Assembly: GCF_036345175.1 (NCBI RefSeq)
Contig: NZ_CP107780.1
Location: forward strand, 6,758,001-6,822,000
Source: Streptomyces sp. NBC_00576
GTDB taxonomy: Bacteria > Actinomycetota > Actinomycetes > Streptomycetales > Streptomycetaceae
Length of the DNA: 64,000 bases
Reading direction: 5' to 3'
Position 1 is the first letter of the stretch. The number at the start of each line of letters is the position of its first letter. This document shows positions 44,320 to 53,206 of this stretch, piece by piece. The notes beneath the pieces were generated by a model. It searched no databases. It worked only from the letters and a program-made list of their open reading frames with translations, and had not been told where the DNA came from. A program made the position numbers and the translations under genes.

Positions 44320-45347
44320 CGACAACCGGCTGGCTGCCCGCCCCCACCGAGGAACTCTTCGGTACGGAGGCCACGGCCGAGGAGTCGTACGACGTCCTGA
44401 CCGTCGACGTACCCCCCACGTCCTGGATCACGGCACTGGAGACAGCACGCGACCGCCTCTCCTGCACCTACTTCGACTGGCTCAGCGCGGTGGACGAACC
44501 GGGCACGGGCTTCCGCGTCGCCGCCCACGTGGTCGCCCTCTCCCCGGTCCGCCGCCTCCTCGTACGGACGACAGTCCCGCATGAGTCCGCCGTACTGCCC
44601 TCCCTGGTGAACGTCTACGCGGGCGCCGCCTGGCACGAGCGCGAGACGCACGAGATGTTCGGCGTACGGTTCGAGGGTCACCCGGGCCTGGACCACCTCC
44701 TCCTCCCGGAGACCTTCGAGGGCCATCCCCTCCGCAAGGACTTCGTTCTCGCCGCCCGCGTCGCCAAGGCGTGGCCGGGCGCGAAGGAACCGGGGGAATC
44801 GGAACACGGCGGGCCCAAGCGTCGCCAGATGCTCCCGCCCGGCGTCCCCGACCCCAACGAATGGGGCCCCCTGAAGGGCCAGCTCCCGCCGGCCCCGGCC
44901 CGCCCGGCCCGCGCCGCCGCCCGCGCGACAGGCGACCGCCCGGTACGCCGCACCCGCACGGCATCGGAGGGCACGGCAAGCCAGCCCCCGACAGGCCAGC
45001 CCCCGGCAGGCGTGCCCCCGACACCGGAGGGCACACCCACGGAGGCCGCGCCGACCCCGCCGGCCGCACCCCGCCGGGCGCGCAGCGCAAGCCAGGGCTC
45101 GGCATCCCAGCACCCGCAAACACCGACGACCGAGTCCCCCGAGCCACCACCCGCGGCGGACGCCCCCTGGCACCACGCCCGCCCGGCCTTCGACGAACCC
45201 ACGAAGGCCGAAGAACCCACGAAGGCCGACGAACTCACGAAGGCCGAAGAACCCGCGAAGGCCCCCGAGCCGGCCGAAGACCCCACCCCCGATAGCCCCA
45301 CCCCCGATGACCCGACCCCCGAAAATTCCCCAGGAGGCTCGCAGTGA
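44316..45347 (+). CDS. nuoC2: NADH-quinone oxidoreductase subunit C with long disordered tail, second cluster
   Basis: Residues 1-150 form a 30-kDa-subunit domain: ERETHEMFGVRFEGHPGLDHLLLPETFEGHPLRKDF is the NuoC signature. After about residue 165 the protein becomes a 180-residue Pro/Ala/Thr/Glu-rich tail with an 18-bp DNA repeat (encoding PTKAEE, PTKADE, LTKAEE) and TPDSPTPDDPTPE. No NuoD-like sequence follows, so this is not a NuoCD fusion. The next gene is nuoH2, so nuoD, E, F and G are absent. The ATG at 44316 overlaps nuoB2; the stop overlaps nuoH2. Confidence 0.92.
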   Translation: MTTTGWLPAPTEELFGTEATAEESYDVLTVDVPPTSWITALETARDRLSCTYFDWLSAVDEPGTGFRVAAHVVALSPVRRLLVRTTVPHESAVLPSLVNVYAGAAWHERETHEMFGVRFEGHPGLDHLLLPETFEGHPLRKDFVLAARVAKAWPGAKEPGESEHGGPKRRQMLPPGVPDPNEWGPLKGQLPPAPARPARAAARATGDRPVRRTRTASEGTASQPPTGQPPAGVPPTPEGTPTEAAPTPPAAPRRARSASQGSASQHPQTPTTESPEPPPAADAPWHHARPAFDEPTKAEEPTKADELTKAEEPAKAPEPAEDPTPDSPTPDDPTPENSPGGSQ

Positions 45348-46312
45348 ACGACGCGCTCGACGTCGCCCTGCGACTCCTGATCGTCTTCGTCGTCTTCCTC
45401 ACCTTCCCCCTGATCGTCGGTCAGACCGAGCACAAGGTGATGGCCCACATGCAGGGCCGCCTCGGCCCGATGTACGCCGGCGGCTTCCACGGCTGGGCCC
45501 AACTCGTCGCGGACGGCGTCAAGTTCGCCCAGAAGGAAGACATCGTCCCGGCCGGAGCCGATCGCCGTATCTTCCAGCTCGCCCCCGCTGTGGCCCTCCT
45601 CCCGTACCTCCTCGTCCTCCTCGCCATCCCGATCGGCCCGGGCGAGGGCGCCGTCGGTGAAGTCGTCGACGCGGGCATCTTCTTCGTCCTCGCCGTCATG
45701 GGCGTCGGCGTCCTCGGCTCGCTCATGGCCGGCTGGGCGTCGGCCAACAAGTTCTCCCTCCTGGGCGGTCTGCGCACCGCCGCCCAACTGCTCGCCTACG
45801 AACTCCCGATGCTCCTCACCGCAGCCTCGGTCGCGATGGCGGCGGGAACGGTCTCGCTCCCAGGCATCGTCGACGCGTTCGAGTGGTGGTGGCTGCCCTG
45901 GCAGATCGTCGGCGCGATCGTCTTCTTCGTGGCCGGCCTCGCCGAACTCCAGCGTCCCCCCTTCGACATGCCGGTGGCCGACTCGGAGATCATCTTCGGC
46001 GCCTACACCGAGTACACCGGCCTCCGCTTCGCCCTCTTCCTCCTCGCCGAGTACGCCGGAATCGTCGTCCTGTGCGGCCTGACCACCGTCCTCTTCCTGG
46101 GCGGCTGGCACGGCCCCTGGTCCGCCGACGGCCTGGGCTGGGTCTGGACCCTCCTGAAGACGGCAGTGCTGGCCTTCGTCGTGATCTGGCTGCGCGTCAC
46201 CTACCCCCGGCTGCGCGAGGACCAGCTCCAGAAGCTCTCCTGGACCCTCCTCGTCCCCCTCTCCCTCGCCCAGATCGCCCTCACCGGCATCGTGAAGGTG
46301 GTGATCTCGTAA
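45344..46312 (+). CDS. nuoH2: NADH-quinone oxidoreductase subunit H, second cluster
   Basis: A 322-residue, eight-helix quinone-chamber subunit. Signatures include GQTEHKVMAHMQGRLGPMYAGGF and LQRPPFDMPVADSEIIFGAYTEYTG. Relative to the first NuoH, the ERK motif is replaced by EHK, and the C-terminal tail is absent. The start is GTG at 45344 with CAGGAGG upstream. Confidence 0.94.
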   Translation: MNDALDVALRLLIVFVVFLTFPLIVGQTEHKVMAHMQGRLGPMYAGGFHGWAQLVADGVKFAQKEDIVPAGADRRIFQLAPAVALLPYLLVLLAIPIGPGEGAVGEVVDAGIFFVLAVMGVGVLGSLMAGWASANKFSLLGGLRTAAQLLAYELPMLLTAASVAMAAGTVSLPGIVDAFEWWWLPWQIVGAIVFFVAGLAELQRPPFDMPVADSEIIFGAYTEYTGLRFALFLLAEYAGIVVLCGLTTVLFLGGWHGPWSADGLGWVWTLLKTAVLAFVVIWLRVTYPRLREDQLQKLSWTLLVPLSLAQIALTGIVKVVIS

Positions 46313-46314
46313 CC

Positions 46315-46935
46315 ATGGCTGAGCCTCTCCCGCCCACCGGGTCCCGTATCCCCGGCATCGGCCTGGCCAAGGGCCTGGCCGTCACCCTCCGCACGATGAC
46401 GAAGAAGACCGTCACCGCGCAGTACCCGGACACCCAGCCCGACCTCCCGCCCCGCTCCCGCGGAGTCATCGGCCTCTTCGAGGAGAACTGCACGGTCTGC
46501 ATGCTGTGCGCCCGCGAGTGCCCGGACTGGTGCATCTACATCGACTCCCACAAGGAGACGATCCCGGCCGCCGCCCCCGGCGGCCGCGAGCGCAGCCGCA
46601 ACGTCCTCGACCGCTTCGCCATCGACTTCTCCCTCTGCATGTACTGCGGTATCTGCATCGAGGTGTGCCCCTTCGACGCACTCTTCTGGTCCCCGGAGTT
46701 CGAGTACGCCGAGACCGACATCCACGAACTCACCCACGAACGCGACAAGCTCCGCGAGTGGATGTGGACGGTCCCGGCCCCGCCCGCCCTCGACCCGGCC
46801 GCCGAGGAACCGAAGGAAATCGCCGCCGCCCGCAAGACGGCGGAGAAGCTGGCGGCCACACAGGCCACACAGGCCACACAGGCCGAACCGGACGAGCCCA
46901 CGGTGTCCACCGAGCCGCGGGAGGGAGAGTCGTGA
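46315..46935 (+). CDS. nuoI2: NADH-quinone oxidoreductase subunit I, second cluster
   Basis: A 206-residue subunit with two [4Fe-4S] clusters, CTVCMLCARECPDWC and CMYCGICIEVCP. Since no NuoE, F or G is encoded here, these are the first clusters that could receive electrons, as in ferredoxin-linked complex I forms. The C-terminus has an ATQ repeat from three copies of a 9-bp unit. The ATG at 46315 is 2 bp after nuoH2; the stop overlaps nuoJ2. Confidence 0.94.
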   Translation: MAEPLPPTGSRIPGIGLAKGLAVTLRTMTKKTVTAQYPDTQPDLPPRSRGVIGLFEENCTVCMLCARECPDWCIYIDSHKETIPAAAPGGRERSRNVLDRFAIDFSLCMYCGICIEVCPFDALFWSPEFEYAETDIHELTHERDKLREWMWTVPAPPALDPAAEEPKEIAAARKTAEKLAATQATQATQAEPDEPTVSTEPREGES

Positions 46936-47558
46936 CCCTCGCCGCCGCAAGCCACGGCTTCCTCTCCCCGACCGGCGTCGAGATCGCCTTCCTCCTCGTC
47001 GGCCTCGTCACCTTCGGCGCGGCGCTCGTCACCGTCACCACCCGGCAACTGGTGCACGCCGCCCTGTGGCTGGTGGTGACTCTCGGGGGCCTCGCCGTCG
47101 AATACCTCCTCCTCACGGCCGAGTTCATCGCCTGGGTACAGGTCCTCATCTACGTCGGTTCGGTCGTCGTGCTCCTCCTCTTCGGTCTGATGCTCACCAG
47201 GGCCCCCATCGGCCGCTCCCCGGACGCCGACTCCGGCAACCGGTGGGCCGCCCTCGCCGTGGCTGGCGCCTCGGCCGTCGCCCTGGTCTGGGTCGTCGCC
47301 GACGCCTTCCGCACGACGTGGATCGACCTGGACGGCGCCGCCGCAGGCTCCACCGCCGTCACCGGCGCGAGCCTCTTCCAGAACTGGGTCCTCCCCTTCG
47401 AGGCCCTTTCCGTCCTCCTCCTCGCCGCCCTGGTCGGCGCGATCGTCCTGTCCCGCAAGGCCAAGGCGAACGCTGCGACAGCCACGACAGGCGCCGCCGC
47501 CACTGCCGCCGAAGCCGCTGCCAAGGACGCCCGAGCCGGCAAGGAAGGTGCCCTCTGA
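46932..47558 (+). CDS. nuoJ2: NADH-quinone oxidoreductase subunit J, second cluster
   Basis: A 208-residue, five-helix membrane subunit. EFIAWVQVLIYVGSVVVLLLF is the conserved NuoJ helix. It is 81 residues shorter than the first NuoJ and lacks its long tail, ending in an Ala-rich stretch. Start is GTG at 46932 overlapping nuoI2; stop overlaps nuoK2 (TGATG). Confidence 0.93.
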   Translation: MTLAAASHGFLSPTGVEIAFLLVGLVTFGAALVTVTTRQLVHAALWLVVTLGGLAVEYLLLTAEFIAWVQVLIYVGSVVVLLLFGLMLTRAPIGRSPDADSGNRWAALAVAGASAVALVWVVADAFRTTWIDLDGAAAGSTAVTGASLFQNWVLPFEALSVLLLAALVGAIVLSRKAKANAATATTGAAATAAEAAAKDARAGKEGAL

Positions 47559-47950
47559 TGCACCTCGTCTATCCCGCCGTACTCTCCGCCCTTCTCTTCT
47601 GCACCGGCCTCTACGGCGTCCTGGCCCGCCGCAACGCGATCCTGGTCCTGATGTCCGTCGAGCTGATGCTCAACGCCGTCAACCTCAACCTCGTCGCCTT
47701 CGACGTCTGGCTCAGCCGGACCGCCCGGGAGACCCTGCACTCCGGCCAGGCCCTCACCCTGTTCACCATCGCCATCGCCGCCGCCGAGATCGGCATCGGG
47801 CTGGCGATCGTCCTCGCCGTCCACCGCAACCGCGGCACCGCGGACATCGACAAGCTCCGCGACACCGCCGAGCCGTACGGCCCCGACGAAGCCACCGATT
47901 CCACCGGTGCCACCCTCACGGAAGACGAGAAGGCTGAGGCCACCGCGTGA
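47558..47950 (+). CDS. nuoK2: NADH-quinone oxidoreductase subunit K, second cluster
   Basis: A 130-residue, three-helix subunit. Both proton-path glutamates are present: SVELMLNAVNLNLVAF and AAAEIGIGLAIVLA. The last 35 residues form an acidic extension (DEATDS...EDEKAEATA) not found in the 99-residue NuoK of the first cluster. The start overlaps nuoJ2, the stop overlaps nuoL2. Confidence 0.94.
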   Translation: MHLVYPAVLSALLFCTGLYGVLARRNAILVLMSVELMLNAVNLNLVAFDVWLSRTARETLHSGQALTLFTIAIAAAEIGIGLAIVLAVHRNRGTADIDKLRDTAEPYGPDEATDSTGATLTEDEKAEATA

Positions 47951-49941
47951 CCACGACCACCCTCGCCGTCCTCGTCCCCCTCCTGCCGTTCCTGGCCGCC
48001 GCGGCCGGTCTGCTCCTGGGCCGCACGGCCCCCGGCTTCGTACGCCCCCTCGCCGTACTGCCGCCTCTCACGGCGCTCGCCCTCGCCGTAGTCGTCGCCG
48101 TACGCCAGGGCGGCGACCGAGCCATCGACGCCGCCACCGAACTCACGCCCACGGGCTCGGTCCCCGTCGAACTCGCCCTGCACATCGACGGCTTCGCCGC
48201 CCTCGTCGCCGTCCTGGTCGGCCTGGTCGCGACCTGCGTGCAGATCTACTCGACGGCCTATCTGCGCGACGACCCGCGCTACCCCTCGTACGCCGCTCTC
48301 GTCTCCCTCTTCACCTCCGCGATGCTTCTCGTCGTCTACTCCGGCGACCTGATGGTGCTGCTGGTCGGCTGGGAGATCATGGGCATCTGCTCGTACTTCC
48401 TGGTCGGCCACTACTGGGAGACGCCGGAAGCCCGCGCCGCCTCCCTCAAGGCCTTCCTCGTCACCAAACTCGGTGATGTCCCCTTCCTGATCGGCCTGTT
48501 CGCGCTCGCCACCGACGCCGGGTCCTTCCGGATCACGAAGATCCTCGGCACCGTCGCGAGCGGCGGACTCGACCACCCGACGCTGGTCGCCCTGCTGCTC
48601 CTGGCCGGCGCGGCGGGCAAGTCGGCACAGTTCCCGCTGCACACCTGGCTCCCCGACGCGATGGCGGGCCCCACTCCCGTCTCCGCGCTGATCCACGCCG
48701 CGACGATGGTCGCCGCCGGTGTCTACTTCATCGCCCGGCTCCTCCCGGTCTTCGCGGCCTCCTCGGCCGCACTGGTCGTCCTCGCCGTCATGGCCGCCGT
48801 GACGATGGCCGGCTCCGCCCTCGCCGCGCTCGCCCAGGACGACATCAAGCGCGTCCTCGCCTACTCGACGATCGGCCAGCTCGGCTACATGACCGGCGCC
48901 CTCGCCGTCGGCGACCGCGGTGCCGCCGTCTTCCACCTCCTCACCCACGGCGCCTTCAAGGCGCTGCTCTTCCTCGCGGCCGGCGTGATCATCCACGCCG
49001 CCGGCACCAACTCGCTGGCCGCCATGTCCCGCATGGGCAACCTGCGCGCCCGCATCCCCGACGCCTACTGGACGATGACCGTGGCGCTCCTCGCCCTCGC
49101 CGCGATCCCGCCCTTCAGCGGTTTCTTCTCCAAGGAGTCCGTCCTCGGCGCCGCCGAACACGTCACCACCGGCCACACCGAGGGCATCCCGGACGCCGCG
49201 GGCTGGATCGTCCTCGTCGCCGGCCTGGTCTCGGCCCTGCTCACCGCCGCCTACGCGACCCGCCTCTGGCTGCTCACCTTCCGGGGCCGGGGCGCCGAAG
49301 CCCCCGACCACGGCAGGCAGCCCATCGCGATGACCACGGTGCTCTGGGTACTCGCGGTACCCTCCCTCGCCCTCGGCGGATTCGCCTACGGCAGGCTGCC
49401 CGACTGGTTCGACGGCCACGACCTGAACCCGACCCTCACCACCTCCGTCCTCGGCACGGGAGTGGCCCTCGTCGGCGGCCTCGTCACCTACGGAGCCTGG
49501 CGCCACACCACCGCCCTGGCGGCCCGTGTCCCGCTGGGCGCGGTCGCGGCCCACCCGGACGCGGACGGCGGCCTGGTCGAGGCCGCGGCCATCGCCACTC
49601 ACACCCCCGCCTACGGAGACATGGCCACCGCACCCGACCCGGCGGACCCCGGACGCCTCCTGCTCGGCCCGCTGCACCGCCACGCGGCCGTCGGCTTCCA
49701 CCTGGACGCCCTGTACACGGCACTGTTCGTCCGCCCGGTCCAGGCCGCCGCCACCCTCGTCCGGTTCCTCGACCGCGAGGTCGTCGACACCTATGTACGC
49801 GGTGCGAGCGCCGTGCCCCGACTGTTGGGCGCCGCCGTACGGCGCGCCCAGACCGGCAATGTCCAGACCTATGTGAGCGCGCTGCTCGCCGGCACCGTCG
49901 TCCTGGTGGTCGCCGTTCTCCTCGTCGCCACGGGAGCGTGA
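47947..49941 (+). CDS. nuoL2: NADH-quinone oxidoreductase subunit L, second cluster
   Basis: A 664-residue antiporter-like subunit. VGWEIMGICSYFLVGHYW carries the pump glutamate and FPLHTWLPDAMAGPTPVSALIHAATMVAAG is the lysine/histidine channel. Late helices after residue 560 keep the lateral-helix design, with DREVVDTYVRGAS preceding the final helix. The start is GTG at 47947, overlapping nuoK2. Confidence 0.95.
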   Translation: MTTTTLAVLVPLLPFLAAAAGLLLGRTAPGFVRPLAVLPPLTALALAVVVAVRQGGDRAIDAATELTPTGSVPVELALHIDGFAALVAVLVGLVATCVQIYSTAYLRDDPRYPSYAALVSLFTSAMLLVVYSGDLMVLLVGWEIMGICSYFLVGHYWETPEARAASLKAFLVTKLGDVPFLIGLFALATDAGSFRITKILGTVASGGLDHPTLVALLLLAGAAGKSAQFPLHTWLPDAMAGPTPVSALIHAATMVAAGVYFIARLLPVFAASSAALVVLAVMAAVTMAGSALAALAQDDIKRVLAYSTIGQLGYMTGALAVGDRGAAVFHLLTHGAFKALLFLAAGVIIHAAGTNSLAAMSRMGNLRARIPDAYWTMTVALLALAAIPPFSGFFSKESVLGAAEHVTTGHTEGIPDAAGWIVLVAGLVSALLTAAYATRLWLLTFRGRGAEAPDHGRQPIAMTTVLWVLAVPSLALGGFAYGRLPDWFDGHDLNPTLTTSVLGTGVALVGGLVTYGAWRHTTALAARVPLGAVAAHPDADGGLVEAAAIATHTPAYGDMATAPDPADPGRLLLGPLHRHAAVGFHLDALYTALFVRPVQAAATLVRFLDREVVDTYVRGASAVPRLLGAAVRRAQTGNVQTYVSALLAGTVVLVVAVLLVATGA

Positions 49942-49947
49942 GCAGGC

Positions 49948-51525
49948 GTGATCGATATCAACGAGTCAGTGATGCAGTTCCTTCTGGCATTCCTCGTCGT
50001 AGGCCCGCTGATCGGCGCCGTCGCCGCTCTCCTGCCGGCACCGCCCGGACTGAAGGGGAAGTCGCCCGAGCAGGCGGTGCTGCGGCACGGCGTGACCGTC
50101 ACCGGCGTGGTGCTCATCGCCGCGATCGTCCTCGCGCTCGGCTTCGACCACGACCACCCGTCAAAGATGCAGGCCACGACCGACATCAGCTGGATCCCCG
50201 CACTCGACGTGCGGATCCACCTCGGCGTCGACGGCATTTCCCTCCCCCTTCTGGTCCTGACCGCGCTCCTGACCTTCCTCTGCGCGCTCTACTCCTACTT
50301 CAAGATGCCCGCGGGCCCTTCCCCGAAGGCCTTCGTCGCACTCATCCTCGTCCTGGAGTCCGGCACCCTCGCGACCTTCGCCGTCCTCGACCTGCTGCTG
50401 TTCTTCCTCGCCTTCGAGATGGTGCTCATCCCGATGTACTTCCTCATCGCCCGCTGGGGCGGTGAGCAACGGACCCGGGCGGCCTGGAAGTTCATCCTCT
50501 ACACCCTGCTCGGATCCGTGGTCATGCTGCTGGGCCTGCTCCTGATCGGGATCAAAGCGGGCACGTTCGACATCATGGCACTCGCCACTGACAACGGCCC
50601 TGGACTGAGCACATCCGTGCAGGTCACCGCCGCTTTGGCGATCGGAATCGGGCTCGCGGTCAAGACGCCGATGTGGCCGCTGCACAGCTGGCTGCCGGAC
50701 GCCCACACCGCCGCCCCGACCGTCGGCTCGGTCCTGCTGGCGGGCGTCCTGCTCAAGATGGGCACATACGGGTTCGTGCGCATCCTGCTGCCGATCACCC
50801 CGGACGGATTCCGGACCTTCGCGCCCTACCTCGCCGCGTTCGCCGTCGTCGGGATCATCTACGGCTCCCTGGCCTGCCTGGCCCTCGCTCGGCAGGGCGC
50901 GAAGGGCGACCTCAAGCGGCTCATCGCCTACTCGTCCGTGGGCCACATGGGCTTCGTCCTGCTCGGCATCTCGACCATGACCCCGACCGGCGTGAACGGC
51001 GCGCTCTTCGCCAACATCGCCCACGGCCTCATCACCGGCCTCCTCTTCTTCCTGGTCGGCGCGCTGAAGGACCGCACGGGCACCACCGACCTCGACACCC
51101 TCGCCGACCGCACCGGCGCCGCCCTCTACGGCCGGGCCCCACGCCTCGGCGGCCTCGTGGCCTTCGCCGCCGTCGCCTCCCTCGGACTGCCCGGCCTCGC
51201 CGGGTTCTGGGGCGAGATGCTGGCCCTGTTCGGCGCGTTCGACCCCGCCGACGACCTCAGCCGCCCCGCGTTCCTCACCTACACGGCGATCGCCGCGTTC
51301 GGCACCCTGCTCACCGCCGCGTACATGCTCATCGTCGTACGCCGCGTCTGCATGGGCGCCGCCCCACAGCCGGACGCCCCCCAGCTTGCCGACGTACAGA
51401 CATACGAATTCGCCGCCTGGACCCCGCTAGTCGCCCTCACCGTCGTCGCCGGACTGTGGCCGAAGGCCCTCCTCGGCCTGACCGACCCGGCCGTGCAGCA
51501 GCTGCTCTCAGGAGGCCCCCGATGA
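49948..51525 (+). CDS. nuoM2: NADH-quinone oxidoreductase subunit M, second cluster
   Basis: A 525-residue antiporter-like subunit with 14 or more helices. Motifs include LAFEMVLIPMYFLIARWG and KTPMWPLHSWLPDAHTAAPTVGSVLLAGV. The start is GTG at 49948, 6 bp after nuoL2. The stop overlaps the start of nuoN2, with CAGGAGG just upstream. Confidence 0.95.
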   Translation: MIDINESVMQFLLAFLVVGPLIGAVAALLPAPPGLKGKSPEQAVLRHGVTVTGVVLIAAIVLALGFDHDHPSKMQATTDISWIPALDVRIHLGVDGISLPLLVLTALLTFLCALYSYFKMPAGPSPKAFVALILVLESGTLATFAVLDLLLFFLAFEMVLIPMYFLIARWGGEQRTRAAWKFILYTLLGSVVMLLGLLLIGIKAGTFDIMALATDNGPGLSTSVQVTAALAIGIGLAVKTPMWPLHSWLPDAHTAAPTVGSVLLAGVLLKMGTYGFVRILLPITPDGFRTFAPYLAAFAVVGIIYGSLACLALARQGAKGDLKRLIAYSSVGHMGFVLLGISTMTPTGVNGALFANIAHGLITGLLFFLVGALKDRTGTTDLDTLADRTGAALYGRAPRLGGLVAFAAVASLGLPGLAGFWGEMLALFGAFDPADDLSRPAFLTYTAIAAFGTLLTAAYMLIVVRRVCMGAAPQPDAPQLADVQTYEFAAWTPLVALTVVAGLWPKALLGLTDPAVQQLLSGGPR

Positions 51526-53045
51526 GCTCCCCGGCCCAGTCCGCAGCCGAATCCGTCGTCCAGTCCGTCGACTGGCTCGCCATCGCACCGCCCACCGTGG
51601 CGGCCCTCGTGGGTCTCGCCGTGCTGGTCGCCGACCTGTTCGTGGGCGACAGCAAAAAAGCACTCCTCGGCTGGACCTCGGTCGCCGGCCTGACCGTTTC
51701 CGCACTCCTCCTGCTGCCTCTTCTGGACGGCGACCGCTCCACCTTCTGCCTCACCGGCGGCACTGACGTCTGCAGCTATACGGCCGACCGCTTCACCCTC
51801 GTCATCCAGTTCCTCGTGCTCGGCGGCGCGCTGCTCGCCGCCCTCCTCTCGGTCACCGCCCTCAAGGACGCCGACCGAGGACTCCCCGAAGGGGAGTACT
51901 GGTTCCTGCTGCTCTCCTCCGCCGCCGGAGCAGCCCTTCTGCCGGCCTCCCGCGACCTCGCGACCTTGATCGTCGCCCTGGAGGTCGCCTCCCTGCCCGC
52001 CTTCGCCCTTGTCGGCATCAGGCACGGCGACCGCAAGTCCTCCGAAGCGGCCCTGAAGTTCTTCCTGTCGTCCGTGACGGCGACCGCGGTCAGCCTCATG
52101 GGCATCAGCTTCGTGTACGCGTCCACGGGCACCCTCTACCTCACCGAGATCGCCGACCGGATCCAGCACGTCGACCCACAACTCCACACCCTCGCCCAGG
52201 CAGGCGTGGTCCTCACCCTCATCGGCTTCGCCTTCAAGACGGCCGCCGTGCCCTTCCACTTCTGGGTCCCCGACACCTACGTGGGGGCGCCCCTGCCGAT
52301 CGCCGCCTATCTCTCGGTCGTCGGCAAGGCCGTCGGCTTCTCCGGCCTGATCCTCGTCACCGTCGTCGCCTTCCCGTCGTACGCAGACGTCTGGGGCCCC
52401 GCACTCGCCGCTCTGGCCGCGCTCACCATGACCGTCGGCAACGTCGGCGCCCTGCGCCAGCAGGCCACGCGCGCGTACAGCGCGGTACGCCTGCTCGCCT
52501 GGTCCTCCGTCGGCCAGGCCGGCTACCTCCTCGTACCGATCGCCGCCGCCGCGTACTCCGACGACGCCCAGAAGTCGATCGGCTCCACCGTCGCGTACGC
52601 CCTCATGTACGCCGCCGTGAACCTCGGCGCCTTCGCGGTGGCGGCCCTGGTGGCCCGTACGAAGCCCCTGAACCGCGTCAGCGACTACCGCGGCCTCTAC
52701 GCCACCCGCCCCCTGGCGGCGCTCGTCCTGGGCTTCTTCCTGCTGTGCCTCGCCGGACTGCCGCCGGGCATCATCGGTCTCTTCGCGAAGGTCACCGTCT
52801 TCTCCGCGGCTGTCGACGCCGGACTCGGCTGGCTGGCCGTGATCATGGCCGTCAACGTGGTGATCGCGCTCTTCTACTACCTTCAGTGGACGGCCCTGCT
52901 CTTCCGCACCCCCGAGGGAGCCGAGGAACGCCACCGCGCCCCGGCCCCCCTCACGGCCGCGATCGCCCTCACCGCCGTCCTCGGCATCGCCCTGTCCGGC
53001 GCGCCCCAGCTGGTACTGCGCTTCGCCGACACCGGCCTCTTCTGA
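51522..53045 (+). CDS. nuoN2: NADH-quinone oxidoreductase subunit N, second cluster
   Basis: A 507-residue antiporter-like subunit, the last gene of the second cluster. LIVALEVASLPAFALVGI contains the pump glutamate and FKTAAVPFHFWVPDTYVGAPLP the broken-helix channel. Charged channel residues appear intact, so all three pumping modules (L, M, N) of Nuo2 are preserved. A hairpin follows the stop. Confidence 0.95.
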   Translation: MSSPAQSAAESVVQSVDWLAIAPPTVAALVGLAVLVADLFVGDSKKALLGWTSVAGLTVSALLLLPLLDGDRSTFCLTGGTDVCSYTADRFTLVIQFLVLGGALLAALLSVTALKDADRGLPEGEYWFLLLSSAAGAALLPASRDLATLIVALEVASLPAFALVGIRHGDRKSSEAALKFFLSSVTATAVSLMGISFVYASTGTLYLTEIADRIQHVDPQLHTLAQAGVVLTLIGFAFKTAAVPFHFWVPDTYVGAPLPIAAYLSVVGKAVGFSGLILVTVVAFPSYADVWGPALAALAALTMTVGNVGALRQQATRAYSAVRLLAWSSVGQAGYLLVPIAAAAYSDDAQKSIGSTVAYALMYAAVNLGAFAVAALVARTKPLNRVSDYRGLYATRPLAALVLGFFLLCLAGLPPGIIGLFAKVTVFSAAVDAGLGWLAVIMAVNVVIALFYYLQWTALLFRTPEGAEERHRAPAPLTAAIALTAVLGIALSGAPQLVLRFADTGLF

Positions 53046-53062
53046 CTCTCGGAGCCCGCACG

Positions 53063-53096
53063 CGCGCGTGGACCTCACCCGGTCGGCCCACGCGCG
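53063..53096 (+). terminator. Hairpin after nuoN2
   Basis: A 9-bp inverted repeat CGCGCGTGG/CCACGCGCG with a 16-base loop begins 18 bp after the stop. It is the only strong stem before the htpX promoter. Confidence 0.5.
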
Positions 53097-53110
53097 CTGA
53101 GCGCACGCAA

Positions 53111-53137
53111 GGGAACTGCGAACCCCCGCCTGGCGTT
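53111..53137 (+). promoter_or_regulatory. SigR-type promoter of htpX
   Basis: GGGAAC at 53111-53116 and GTT at 53135-53137 are exactly 18 bp apart, matching the Streptomyces thiol-stress sigma factor consensus (GGGAAT-N18-GTT). The htpX start is about 70 bp downstream. From memory, htpX is in the SigR regulon of S. coelicolor. Confidence 0.65.
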
Positions 53138-53206
53138 GACCAGTACAGAAGAGTCCACTGGACCTGACACCAGGGTTCCCCTGCCGCACCACCAGGAGGG
53201 CGTACC

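Noticed and set aside
44316..45347. A NuoCD fusion that would supply the missing NuoD
   Set aside because: After residue 165 the protein is only Pro/Ala/Thr/Glu-rich; none of the NuoD segments seen at 3-866 occur.
47611..49701. 696-codon minus-strand frame opposite nuoL2
   Set aside because: Gly/Glu/Asp/Arg-rich shadow of a membrane-protein gene with no domain pattern.
51279..53192. 637-codon minus-strand frame opposite nuoN2
   Set aside because: The same kind of antisense shadow; the plus-strand frame has all NuoN motifs and a 4-bp overlap with nuoM2.
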